Shown here in pieces: positions 1-7,500 of a stretch of 12,621 nucleotides of DNA. The notes beneath the pieces are model-generated. The model ran no database searches. It had not been told where the DNA came from and worked only from the letters and a program-made list of their open reading frames with translations. The stretch spans positions 1-12,621 of the forward strand of contig JAFGKP010000118.1 in NCBI GenBank assembly GCA_016928455.1, written 5' to 3'. The stretch is from Methanomicrobia archaeon. Lineage in GTDB: Archaea > Halobacteriota > Syntropharchaeia > Alkanophagales > Methanospirareceae. Made by a program: the position numbers and the translations under genes. The first letter of the stretch is position 1; every line of letters starts with the position of its first letter.

Positions 1-1289
1 ATCCAGTCCGTACAGTTGTTCGCATCCCGTACGGTTAAATTCATCCAGTATACGCCTGGAGTTGGGTGCGTTAACGTAAATGACTCCCCATATCCATCGA
101 TATCGCCGTCATTTTCAAAGTCCCAGGAAAGGTTATATGGCGCCGTTCCGTTCGTGCTCGCATTCGTAAACACGACATCGCCGGTGCAGAAGCAGATATT
201 GTCGACCGTGAAGTTCGCCACCGGATTCTCAAAGACTGTTACGGTAGTTGTATCATTACAGACAAAACCGTCATCGTCAGTCACCGTTAAGGTAACCGTG
301 TAGGTCCCTGTTTCAGCATAATGGTGCTCAGTGATATTGCCGTAACTCACGTTCCCGTCATCGAAATCCCAGGTGTAATTAGCGATAACACCATCCGGAT
401 CAACCGATGATGTTCCGTAGAAGGTGATGTTATTGCAGAGGCAGACGTCATCACCGATTGCTACGGCATTGGGTGCCGCATTTATGATTAAACCAGAAAC
501 TGAATCCTCGCCAATAAAGTCGTTGGTTGTACCAATTTTAGCGATACCCATTGTGAAGTCGTTGCATTTCCCGAAGCCAGTCATATTGTGCATGGGGTAA
601 ACGCTCAGCTCAACCACGTTGGTTACGTTAGCTATAGACCATGGTCCAGTGCCTATTGAGCCTGCGCACGTGAAGTCCCCGGTAACATCACTATACCCAG
701 GTATCACGCGCACCTCTACAGAATTTTGCGTGTAGGTAATTCGATAATCATTCTGTGCATCACTATCAACGTCCAGTTCCACAAAGTATTCTCCGCCAAA
801 ACCAACACCTGGATCATCACTCGTCGCTCTTGGGCGGTCGCTCCAATTTCCCGTGCTGCAGTTGTACGTGAGATTGCAGTTGGTGCAGGTGTCTGGATTA
901 TAGTCGCCATCGGCATCTCCCGGAACACCACTCAAATTGAATTTAATGTAGAGAGTGTCCATAGTGGAATTATAAACGAGCTGAAGATCCGCCAGATCGT
1001 ATCCCGAACTCCAGTTTAACTGGTAAGCGTTACAATATCCTCCGCCTTCTGTAAATTGTTCCACCGTTAGTTCCATAATGCTATCGGTTCGAGTAATAAT
1101 GTCTGGTACCCCGATCCAGTCGTCTCCTTTACCGTCAATGTTAATTTGCGCTGCCGCCGATGGCAGCGCGATCACGAAGACGGCGAGCAGCGCTAACGCC
1201 GCTAAACCTATTCCTTTCGCTTCTTTATGTTTTCTAGCCCTCCTTTGTATAGCACTAGCAAAAGTCACTTCTCTCAAATTGTCATTCAT
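1..1289 (-). CDS. Secreted PKD-domain surface protein, N-terminal 429 residues (3' end outside window)
   Basis: I translated this open frame from the ATG at 1289-1287; it reaches the window edge without a stop. Residues 1-26 are polar and basic, residues 27-47 form a hydrophobic signal segment ending SAAAQ, so cleavage near residue 47 is likely. Residues about 49-270 start with NIDGKGDDW and contain LYIKFNLSG, a pattern seen in CBM9/DOMON-like beta-sandwich domains. Two PKD domains follow: about 272-353 (DPDG, YTWDFDDG, HHYAETGTYTVTLTVTD) and about 356 to the end (NLSWDFENDGD, PGVYWMNLTVRD). Both carry a CxC pair (VCLC, ICFC), and the first domain has a Cys-rich stretch (TCTNCNLTYNC, residues 134-144), suggesting extracellular disulfides. 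Sequons (NxS/T) are frequent. A Shine-Dalgarno AGGAGGTG lies at 1303-1310. PKD proteins of archaea usually act in adhesion or cell-surface architecture; the specific role is unknown. A C-terminal sorting signal could lie beyond the window. Confidence 0.88.
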   Translation of the reverse strand, partial: MNDNLREVTFASAIQRRARKHKEAKGIGLAALALLAVFVIALPSAAAQINIDGKGDDWIGVPDIITRTDSIMELTVEQFTEGGGYCNAYQLNWSSGYDLADLQLVYNSTMDTLYIKFNLSGVPGDADGDYNPDTCTNCNLTYNCSTGNWSDRPRATSDDPGVGFGGEYFVELDVDSDAQNDYRITYTQNSVEVRVIPGYSDVTGDFTCAGSIGTGPWSIANVTNVVELSVYPMHNMTGFGKCNDFTMGIAKIGTTNDFIGEDSVSGLIINAAPNAVAIGDDVCLCNNITFYGTSSVDPDGVIANYTWDFDDGNVSYGNITEHHYAETGTYTVTLTVTDDDGFVCNDTTTVTVFENPVANFTVDNICFCTGDVVFTNASTNGTAPYNLSWDFENDGDIDGYGESFTLTHPTPGVYWMNLTVRDANNCTDW

Positions 1290-1412
1290 TTTTTCTTCTT
1301 TTCACCTCCTATTTTACGTGATAAAAGGGGAACTTTAGTTTGAAACCGCGCACCAGCCCTCATCGCGGGCACGCTTTACTTTTCCCCTTTCTATACATGC
1401 AGTCTTTAAGGG

Positions 1413-1427
1413 TATTTAAAGGTTTCG
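1413..1427 (-). promoter_or_regulatory. BRE/TATA promoter of the PKD surface gene
   Basis: Read on the minus strand this is CGAAA-CC-TTTAAATA, a near-ideal archaeal BRE followed by a TATA box. It lies about 125 bases upstream of the ATG, which predicts a leader of roughly 100 bases that ends in the strong Shine-Dalgarno. A run of ten C (minus strand) starts eight bases upstream of the BRE. Confidence 0.65.
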
Positions 1428-1435
1428 ATTCCTGC

Positions 1436-1445
1436 GGGGGGGGGG
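1436..1445. repeat. G10 homopolymer tract (C10 on the minus strand)
   Basis: Ten uninterrupted G on the plus strand, between the promoter of the PKD surface gene and the 3' end of a decayed transposase. Tracts of this length are prone to slippage during replication, and also to sequencing and assembly length errors. Its place just upstream of the BRE could let its length influence promoter activity; that is inference. Confidence 0.9.
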
Positions 1446-1464
1446 CTGCCAACCAGGTGTAGGT

Positions 1465-2090
1465 TTAAGGTAGCCGTCCAAATTTTGCCGTCCAGTACGC
1501 CATTTTCCGTGCGAGATAGGAGAGTATGCCGCGACTCGTCCTGTACCGCTTCTTCGTGCTCTCCGGATCGGTCTGGCGGTAATAGTTCTCGACAGGATTA
1601 GTGGTCTTCGAGACCAAACCGTCTCGCATGAAGAGCGTGAGCCGTTCAAGGTCGGGCAATAACTTGCCGGTGATAAAGCCCCGAAGGACGCGAGGGACGT
1701 TGTCATAATCATCCAGGAGCCGTTCTAGCCGTTCTTGCGCGACCTGGAGATCGCCTGTCCGGAAGAGGTCCTTGACCACCGTGAACTAGATACAGAGCTT
1801 GATTTTATCCCGGTAGGTGTATCGTTTAGACTGCAGTGCCTATAGAATCTGTCCCCGATCATCTTGAAGAGATGGGAGATGCAGAGCTGGTGCGGAGCGC
1901 CCAGTTCATCGAGTACGCCCTTATACTCCCGTTTGTGGTCCGTCGTAATCGCCACGAGAGGTCTGCCGTGCAAGAAAGGAAACCCTCAGCCGCGATGAAG
2001 CTTAATGGCGTCGTTATTTGTAGTTTTCACGCGCAGCACCCGGTAACTTGCAGCCCCTATTCCTGCCGCGCGTCCGAAATACCCGCTTCG
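1465..2090 (-). pseudogene. Decayed transposase (MULE/DDE-like), frame-broken
   Basis: Pieces of one transposase can be read in order on the minus strand: SGYFG near 2086-2072; after a TGA at 1988-1986, GRPLVAITTDHKREY, HQLCISHLFKMIGDRFYR down to about 1840; then, one frame over, YTYRDKIKLCI, an in-frame TAG at 1788-1786, FTVVKDLFRTGDL, LLPDLERLTLFMRDGLVSKT, NPVENYYRQTDP and GILSYLARKMAYWTAKFG, ending at a TAA at 1465. The TTD, the HQLC.sH segment and the NxxEN stretch match MULE-type archaeal transposases as I know them. At least two stops and one frameshift make it inactive. The stretch between YRVLRV and GRPLVAI is shorter than expected, suggesting a deletion. The N-terminal DNA-binding part was not found. 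Terminal inverted repeats were not identified, so the IS family is not assigned. Confidence 0.68.
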
Positions 2091-2102
2091 AGTGTTCAGA
2101 AC

Positions 2103-2124
2103 AGCTCTTTGCGCTAAAAGAGCT
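2103..2124. terminator. 8-bp hairpin downstream of the archaeosortase operon
   Basis: AGCTCTTT (2103-2110) and AAAGAGCT (2117-2124) form a perfect 8-bp stem with a six-base loop. It lies about 45 bases beyond the stop of the last operon gene, a plausible place for a 3' end. There is no T-run after the stem on the minus strand, so it may instead belong to the transposase remnant. Confidence 0.3.
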
Positions 2125-2167
2125 AAATTTACCGTACGTAATCCTACCCTTTGAATAACCCAATCAC

Positions 2168-2749
2168 TCACACGGTCTTCTGGTCACTGAGAAACGCGCG
2201 GTAGCAGATAAGTACCCAGATGCCAAACGCAATAGCGAGCCCGATGACGCCGAGCGAATCCACAATGAGCGTGGCAAATCCGATACGATGCTGATAATAG
2301 AGTTCAATAAAATGGGGGAGGTGCGCGACGATATCGAGCACATGGATAACGAAGAGCAGCGGCACACCGATCGCGAGCATCGCCAGTCGTTGCCGCAGCG
2401 ATAGCCTCGGCGTCGCGAGCGCCAGCGCGAAGAGCGGTACGAGATTGAAATTGACCAGGTAGGCGCCGGTAAAGTCCATCCCTGCGATCTGCTCGTACGA
2501 ATACCCCAGCGCGAGCAGAATGTACTTGGCGACGAAGAAGACTGCAGCCTGATAGTACGCACCAATATAATACCAGAGGGCCAGGAAGACGATGGATAGG
2601 GCCAAGAAGGCCAGGAGGAAGATAACGAGCTCCTTCGAGCTCATGCCGAAAAAGCCAGCAGTGAAGATCGGTCTGCTCGCCCTTGAACTCGATGGCGGTT
2701 CGGCCGGTGTTTCCTTACCTGCAAGGTGCCTTGCACTTCTTCTCGTCAT
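2168..2749 (-). CDS. Multi-pass membrane protein, archaeosortase partner and likely triad-lacking paralogue
   Basis: 193 residues. The ATG overlaps the TGA of the upstream archaeosortase (ATGA), so translation is probably coupled. A polar N-terminus (residues 1-35) is followed by about five membrane segments (about 40-60, 66-81, 99-113, 121-141, 162-183). An internal Met36 (MSSKELVIF) is an alternative start. Residues 114-141, with SLRQRLAMLAIGVPLLFVIH, resemble residues 138-165 of the archaeosortase (SLKNKGVGLALGVPALYAIN), including the shared GVPxLxxIxxxxxxV pattern. At the position of the catalytic Arg there is Asp139, and no Cys occurs in the protein near the catalytic position (the only Cys is residue 182). 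I infer a non-catalytic partner or regulator of the sortase. Bacterial XrtH loci also encode an associated membrane protein; this could be the archaeal counterpart, which I cannot verify here. Confidence 0.75.
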   Translation of the reverse strand: MTRRSARHLAGKETPAEPPSSSRASRPIFTAGFFGMSSKELVIFLLAFLALSIVFLALWYYIGAYYQAAVFFVAKYILLALGYSYEQIAGMDFTGAYLVNFNLVPLFALALATPRLSLRQRLAMLAIGVPLLFVIHVLDIVAHLPHFIELYYQHRIGFATLIVDSLGVIGLAIAFGIWVLICYRAFLSDQKTV

Positions 2750-3414
2750 TCTTCCGCGTTCCTTCCTCTTTGGCCCGGAGCGCCCTCGTGCTCGAGCCGC
2801 TCCAGCAGCTTGAGCCAGAGCAGGAAGATAATGACCACGAAGATGATGAACGAGGCCTGCCAGAGGTAAACGTGCACGAAATCGAAGAATTGCGGTGCGG
2901 AAAGCCCGACGAGCGTGATGACCACGAGCCGGAAAATATTGATCGCATAGAGCGCGGGCACCCCGAGCGCGAGGCCGACACCCTTATTCTTCAGCGACGC
3001 GGGGTACGCCAGTATGCATGCGGCATAGACGATCGAAGAGAATATCGCGGTGCACTCGTCAATGATCTCCATCGAGAAACCGCTGATCGTGACGATCGGC
3101 CCGTCAACCGCTACCTGCGCGCCACCGAGCGCGAAAACGCCGCCCAGGATACTGGCAGTGCCCTCATTGACGCGCGCGAGTGCCGTCGCGTTGCTGATCG
3201 TCATATAATAATAGATAAGGTAGAAGAGGATGCAAAGCGCGATGAAGAGGCTGACGTAGGTGATCGCATCGCGGTTCTCCCGCGCCCGGGCACGCAGCGT
3301 GGTGGCGAACTCTTGCAGGACCGCAAAAGCAGGTGCAGCCTTTTGCTCTTCCTGCTCGGGCGGGCTTCGCTTCTTGCTTTTCCCTTTACCTCGCGTCCTC
3401 GTCTTCTTAACCAT
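2746..3414 (-). CDS. Exosortase/archaeosortase family protein (XrtH-like)
   Basis: 222 residues. A Lys/Arg-rich cytoplasmic N-terminus (1-50) precedes several membrane segments starting near residue 51. The three signature residues of the family are visible in the right order and spacing: Cys121 in IIDECTAIFSS, Arg162 in YAINIFRLVVI, and His181 in FDFVHVYLWQ. The motif around His, VHVYLWQ, and the NKGVGLALGVPALYAINIFR stretch are most like my memory of the XrtH subfamily. Archaeosortases act in the membrane as cysteine transpeptidases: they remove C-terminal PGF/PEF-type anchors after export, and in Haloferax processing is coupled to lipid attachment. A PGF-CTERM protein is the next gene upstream, 118 bases away, the obvious candidate substrate. 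No Shine-Dalgarno is seen before the ATG; the leader holds a tandem GCGCGTA repeat instead. It overlaps the next gene by four bases. Confidence 0.85.
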   Translation of the reverse strand: MVKKTRTRGKGKSKKRSPPEQEEQKAAPAFAVLQEFATTLRARARENRDAITYVSLFIALCILFYLIYYYMTISNATALARVNEGTASILGGVFALGGAQVAVDGPIVTISGFSMEIIDECTAIFSSIVYAACILAYPASLKNKGVGLALGVPALYAINIFRLVVITLVGLSAPQFFDFVHVYLWQASFIIFVVIIFLLWLKLLERLEHEGAPGQRGRNAEE

Positions 3415-3430
3415 AGCGCGTAGCGCGTAG
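3415..3430. repeat. Tandem GCGCGTA repeat in the archaeosortase leader
   Basis: AGCGCGTAGCGCGTAG directly abuts the archaeosortase ATG. It occupies the place where a Shine-Dalgarno would be expected, so initiation there probably depends on a weak or SD-independent mechanism. Confidence 0.55.
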
Positions 3431-3457
3431 TGCCTATCTAACTGGGAGATCTATCTG

Positions 3458-3470
3458 AAGTAAAGCTTAT
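3458..3470 (-). promoter_or_regulatory. Possible promoter of the archaeosortase operon
   Basis: On the minus strand ATAAG-CTTTACTT resembles a weak BRE/TATA, about 44 bases before the ATG, the same spacing as for the proximal promoter of the 1423-aa gene. The TATA match is poor. Confidence 0.3.
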
Positions 3471-3494
3471 CGTGACAACCTCAACCTTACGCGA

Positions 3495-3512
3495 GCAGAA
3501 AAAAGAAAAAGG
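3495..3512 (-). terminator. T-rich terminator after the PGF-CTERM gene
   Basis: The minus strand reads CCCTTTTTCTTTTTTCTG about 20-35 bases after the stop of the 252-aa gene. Oligo-T stretches end transcription in archaea. This suggests the substrate gene and the sortase operon are separate transcripts. Confidence 0.5.
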
Positions 3513-3532
3513 GAAGAACGAGGCATAGTTAA

Positions 3533-4291
3533 TTACCTCGTTCTTCTCCCAATGAGCAGATAGGCAACAGCCAGGAAGCCGGTGATGGCGAATAGCGCCT
3601 CAAATCCGGGCTCTTTTGGTGTTGGCTCCGCAGTTGGTGCGGTCGTTGGAGTCGCTGATGCCGTTGGTGCAGGCGTTGGTGTTCCTGTTGAACCTGGCGT
3701 TCCACTCGGAGCTGCGGACGGCGTTGCGGTGCCGGTTGGTGTTGCTGTTGGTGCAGGTGACACACCCGGCGAGGTAATTGGTGAAGCTGTTGGCGTTGGC
3801 GTGGTTGTACCGCCACCACCGCCACCACCACCACCGTTACCACCCGAACCTCCCGGCGTGGTAAGGGTTACAGTAGTCGTATTGGTAAGGTTACCAAATT
3901 CGTCCAGATCTGCGGTTGCTGTGATCGTCGCTGTGCCTGACGCTGTACCCGCGGTAAATGTCGCTTCTGCACTCCCGTTTACATAGGACGCGGAAGGCGT
4001 TATGCTTCCTGTATCAGTGCTGAAAGTGATCTCAGGCGGATAATTCCAGATGAGTAAATACTCCTCGAAATCCGCATCCCACTGCCATACAGAGGCGTTG
4101 ATTATGGCGGTTGAGCTGCCATCGGCCTCGAGCTCCGCGGGTTCGGCAACGAGCGCGAGATAAAAAGGATCCCCCGCAGGCGGTGCGGGCGGCTGCGCGG
4201 ACGTAGACCCGACAGCCGCAGCAAAAAGAAGCGCAGCAAACGCAAGAGCCAGGAGAACAGAGCGATTCACCGTTTCAGATAACTTTTTCAT
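3533..4291 (-). CDS. Ig-like secreted protein with Pro/Thr stalk and PGF-CTERM sorting signal
   Basis: 252 residues. Signal peptide about 1-32 (hydrophobic core 12-28, then STSAQ). Residues about 44-144 form a single Ig-like domain of the invasin/BIG1 kind (ALVAEPAELEADGSS, VNGSAEATFTAG, TATITATADL). Residues 147-161 are almost all Gly. Residues 162-226 are a low-complexity stalk of Pro, Thr, Ser and Ala, likely O-glycosylated. The tail is EPGF (227-230), a hydrophobic segment FEALFAITGFLAVAYLLIG, and RRTR at the end: the tripartite PGF-CTERM layout. It should be exported, cut near PGF and anchored at the outer face of the membrane by an archaeosortase, here most likely the neighbouring one. 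Shine-Dalgarno AGGAGGTG at 4301-4308, nine bases before the ATG. The binding function of the Ig head is unknown. Confidence 0.88.
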   Translation of the reverse strand: MKKLSETVNRSVLLALAFAALLFAAAVGSTSAQPPAPPAGDPFYLALVAEPAELEADGSSTAIINASVWQWDADFEEYLLIWNYPPEITFSTDTGSITPSASYVNGSAEATFTAGTASGTATITATADLDEFGNLTNTTTVTLTTPGGSGGNGGGGGGGGGTTTPTPTASPITSPGVSPAPTATPTGTATPSAAPSGTPGSTGTPTPAPTASATPTTAPTAEPTPKEPGFEALFAITGFLAVAYLLIGRRTR

Positions 4292-4300
4292 GGTTCTTTA

Positions 4301-4308
4301 CACCTCCT
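4301..4308 (-). promoter_or_regulatory. Full-length Shine-Dalgarno of the PGF-CTERM gene
   Basis: AGGAGGTG on the minus strand, nine bases before the ATG. The same eight-base sequence precedes the other two secreted-protein genes (1303-1310 and 8812-8819, each with a 12-13 base spacer). Confidence 0.75.
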
Positions 4309-4358
4309 ATTTTTATGGTACCTCTCATTCTGTTTCGTTTAGTATAGACATCTATCCT

Positions 4359-4372
4359 TAAAATAAGTTACC
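4359..4372 (-). promoter_or_regulatory. Possible TATA promoter of the PGF-CTERM gene
   Basis: The minus strand reads CGGTAACTTATTTTA, a moderate BRE/TATA match about 70 bases before the ATG, giving a leader near 45 bases. No better candidate is seen in the interval to the hairpin at 4475-4495. Confidence 0.35.
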
Positions 4373-4459
4373 GATTAACCCTGAATTTATCGTTATTCAC
4401 ACGCGACACAGTGGCCGGTATCCACGCTCCAGCCGCGTAGCTAGAACGATGAACAAAAT

Positions 4460-4495
4460 AAAAAGAAGGAAAAAGTGGGATTAAAAAAATCCCAC
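4460..4495 (-). terminator. Hairpin plus T-tract terminator of the 1423-aa gene
   Basis: GTGGGATT (4475-4482) and AATCCCAC (4488-4495) form a perfect 8-bp stem with a five-base loop. On the minus strand the stem is followed by TTTTTCCTTCTTTTTATTTTG. It starts about 30 bases after the stop of the gene and separates it from the PGF-CTERM gene. Confidence 0.75.
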
Positions 4496-4526
4496 AAATT
4501 TTGTATTTTGTGTGCTCGCTGTGTAG

Positions 4527-7500
4527 TTAGATAAATACCCAGTAACCTCTGCCGGGATCCATAGTGTGACCGACGTCGTAATTGTAGATCATCGCGTCCC
4601 AGAAGTAGACCCACTCGGGCACTATCACCTGATCGAAGCCTGGACCTACCAGGTTCCAGCCTGATTGCCAGCCGCTGCGCGTGAAGCCTGCTGCGGTACC
4701 GGTCACGATGAGCTCCTCAGTTCCGCATGGCGGCCCAAAGACAAAGAGGCCCCATTCGGACTTCAGCTCGGCCGAGCCGGTCAATGACTCATAGCCAGGT
4801 AGGCTTGCGTTCCACCGCCAGACGCTCGTGAACCAGGTGTTGTTGCCCGGATCGAAGACGTCGTCAACGGTGATAGTGTCATTCACGGGTATGGAGATCA
4901 TGTTCCAGCCCGGTTTAATGACGTATCGGAAGCCGTCGCTGGTGACGTTCACCACGCCGCAGACGCAGTTGCCGGTGTTCCCGTAAATATCGGTGACGAA
5001 CGCCTCTACGGTATACTCGCCCTTTGCGAGATAGCGATGCTGCGCCATGAACACGTCGCTCGCGTCAGTCAAGACACCCGCGGATTCCGCACCATCGTCC
5101 CACGCCACCTTTACGGTAAGCGGCCACTTGAAATGCGTTGCGTTCACGGTTGCCGTGAGCCACTCTGCAGAAGAGACGTTGCCCGCTGGCGTGAGATTGC
5201 AGTTCACTGTTGGTGCATCTGCAGGTGGTCCGGGTGGCATCGCCTCGATCTCATTGATGTAGATGCCTTGCGTGTTGAAAACGTCGAACACAAACGCGGC
5301 ACGCGCCCATGGCCAAGAGAGATCCATGAGGTCCGATTCGACAGCGTTTGGTGCGAGGAACGAGGTAGTAATCAGGTATTCGTTGTACAGGTCGTCATCC
5401 CAGGATTCTGTCCCGAAGTTCCAGCGGGTCTCATCGCCCGGCAGCACGAAAACGGTGTACTGATCAGGTCGTGTGATGATGTCGTACTTGGTCCAGCTCT
5501 CGACGATAGGCGCGGTTCCGGTAATGCTCTCAGTTAGAACCTCGAGCAGGTTGGTCGAATAGCGCGGCTCGATAGCCTCATTGATATAGTAGACGCCTAA
5601 TGCCGGATAATCTTCGATAATACGGTCTGCAACGTCACCCAGGCAGGTATCGCTGATGTCGTCGACAATGTCGTGCCGGCCATTAAAGGGCGGGTTCAAC
5701 GGTAGAATGGTATTCGGTGGATAGGTCCAGATCTCCTGTGAAGAGATGATGCCGTCATCGTCAACACGCTCATCATCTTCAGTCACGAAGATACCGTCAC
5801 GCTTCGGCAACGGGGTTCTCAACGTGATGTACTTGAAGAGTTCTGCACCGTTGCTTGCATTGCCATCACCATCGATCACCTCAATCGCTTCGACATCGTA
5901 GCGAACACCATCGACGTAGAAGAGGTCTCTGGGTCGCAACTCTATGCCAACGGTGAATGACGCTTGATCGCCATACGGCAGGCTGTATGTGTTCAGTTTC
6001 GCATACCATATCTGCTGCGGGTGACTTAATCCCGCCTCACCGGTATAATGATTGCCCTCTCTATCGAACCAGGTTATTTCTTGTGGATTCGCGATAGTAC
6101 CCAGAGATACGTTATCGATTTCTGGAACATCCTCCGGATTCCCCATGTACCATATGGTCACAGAGGACTGGTTGAACTCGTTGATATACCAGTACTGTAA
6201 TCCAAAGTTTAAGAACTGAACGCTCTCTCCAGGTGCTAGTGTGTAGACCTTCTCGAGTCTGATGGTGCCATTAGTCGTCTTATTCCACGCTGCAACCTCG
6301 CCGTCTACCTTCGCAACGGTAACCCTGTTCGCGAATTTCGGCCTGCTGTTCGGATTCTCGAAGAGCTCGAGACCGACTGCTGGATACGGTGTATTTCTAT
6401 CCTCAGCGATGGGGAACGCGAAGTGGGTAAAGCCTTCCAGGCTGCTCGCCGGGTTCTTATCCTGCCGGTCGATAAGCAGATAGGTTGACTCCACCTCAAT
6501 CGTTGGATATTTGTAGGTAAGATCATAGCCACACGCTTCACTCTTCGAGTAGATATGATCTGGCTCGTACCACATCCTCAGGTACTTCTTGACCTCCGCA
6601 TTGAATATCGGCGGTGTCATGAACTGATTCTTACCTGAGCTTTCGATGTCTTTATTCTGAATGATCGCTGGATTGAAAGTGATAGAGTCCTTCCGTATTG
6701 CTGCTGGGTTGAAGGGATAGGTGTAGTCTTCGTACATGTGAGTACCGCCGTAAGGATAGCCACACCCATATTCGCCGATCGGTCCATAGTCCTTCTCGCC
6801 ATAGATCCGCACAGAAGACGAGACGTTGGTGTAGCGGTTGACGTAGATGTCCTGACCGTCGCCCATGGGCGTCGTCATCTCCAGCACGTCATCCTCCTCC
6901 AAAACGTCAAATGCAAAGGTCACTCGTGGTAGCCCTGGCGGGGTGCGGACAATATCCGACCGGTTAATGGAATTCTTCGCAAGGAACGAGGTGGTCAACA
7001 GATAATCGCCGCGTTTCGTCAACGGAGCGGTGGTCGCTTCGGGTCGTATTGGGAGCGCGAATTCAGCGTAGTCGTCAGGCTTCGTTTTTACATAGGTCGT
7101 TATCCAGTACTCCTTTGGCGGTGCAGATGGTCCTGGTGTAACCGTTGGATCGGGTAAGTCCTCCATCAATCGCTCGTAGAGTTCGGTGGTGTACCGCGGC
7201 TCGTCATCGTTCTTTACGTAACAGAACGACAGTGGTGGAGTTGATGGAACTTCACGGAGGGCCGGATTTGTTACCCAACCGCCTTCTTCTGGCTGGAAAT
7301 AGTTAAGCCAGTTCTGACCCACGGGTATGCTATCATTAGCGCACCACAACTCTTTCTGGATCTCTTCCTCCTGCATCGTCAGGTACCGCTCAGCCCACGG
7401 CCAGTACGTTTGACCAATGCTCGCGGGTCCGTTATAGGTACCCTCAGGCCACTCTGTATGGTGAGCCGTTGGCTTCCACAGCACGATATTGATATCGTCT

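Noticed and set aside
2683..3423. 246-codon plus-strand frame opposite the archaeosortase pair
   Set aside because: It is highly charged and has no recognisable domain, while the opposite strand encodes two proteins with clear membrane segments and the family triad.
3529..3986. Long Val/Gly-rich and Gln/Pro-rich frames on both strands
   Set aside because: They are other-frame readings of the low-complexity Pro/Thr and Gly stalk of the PGF-CTERM protein; neither has a domain or a ribosome site.
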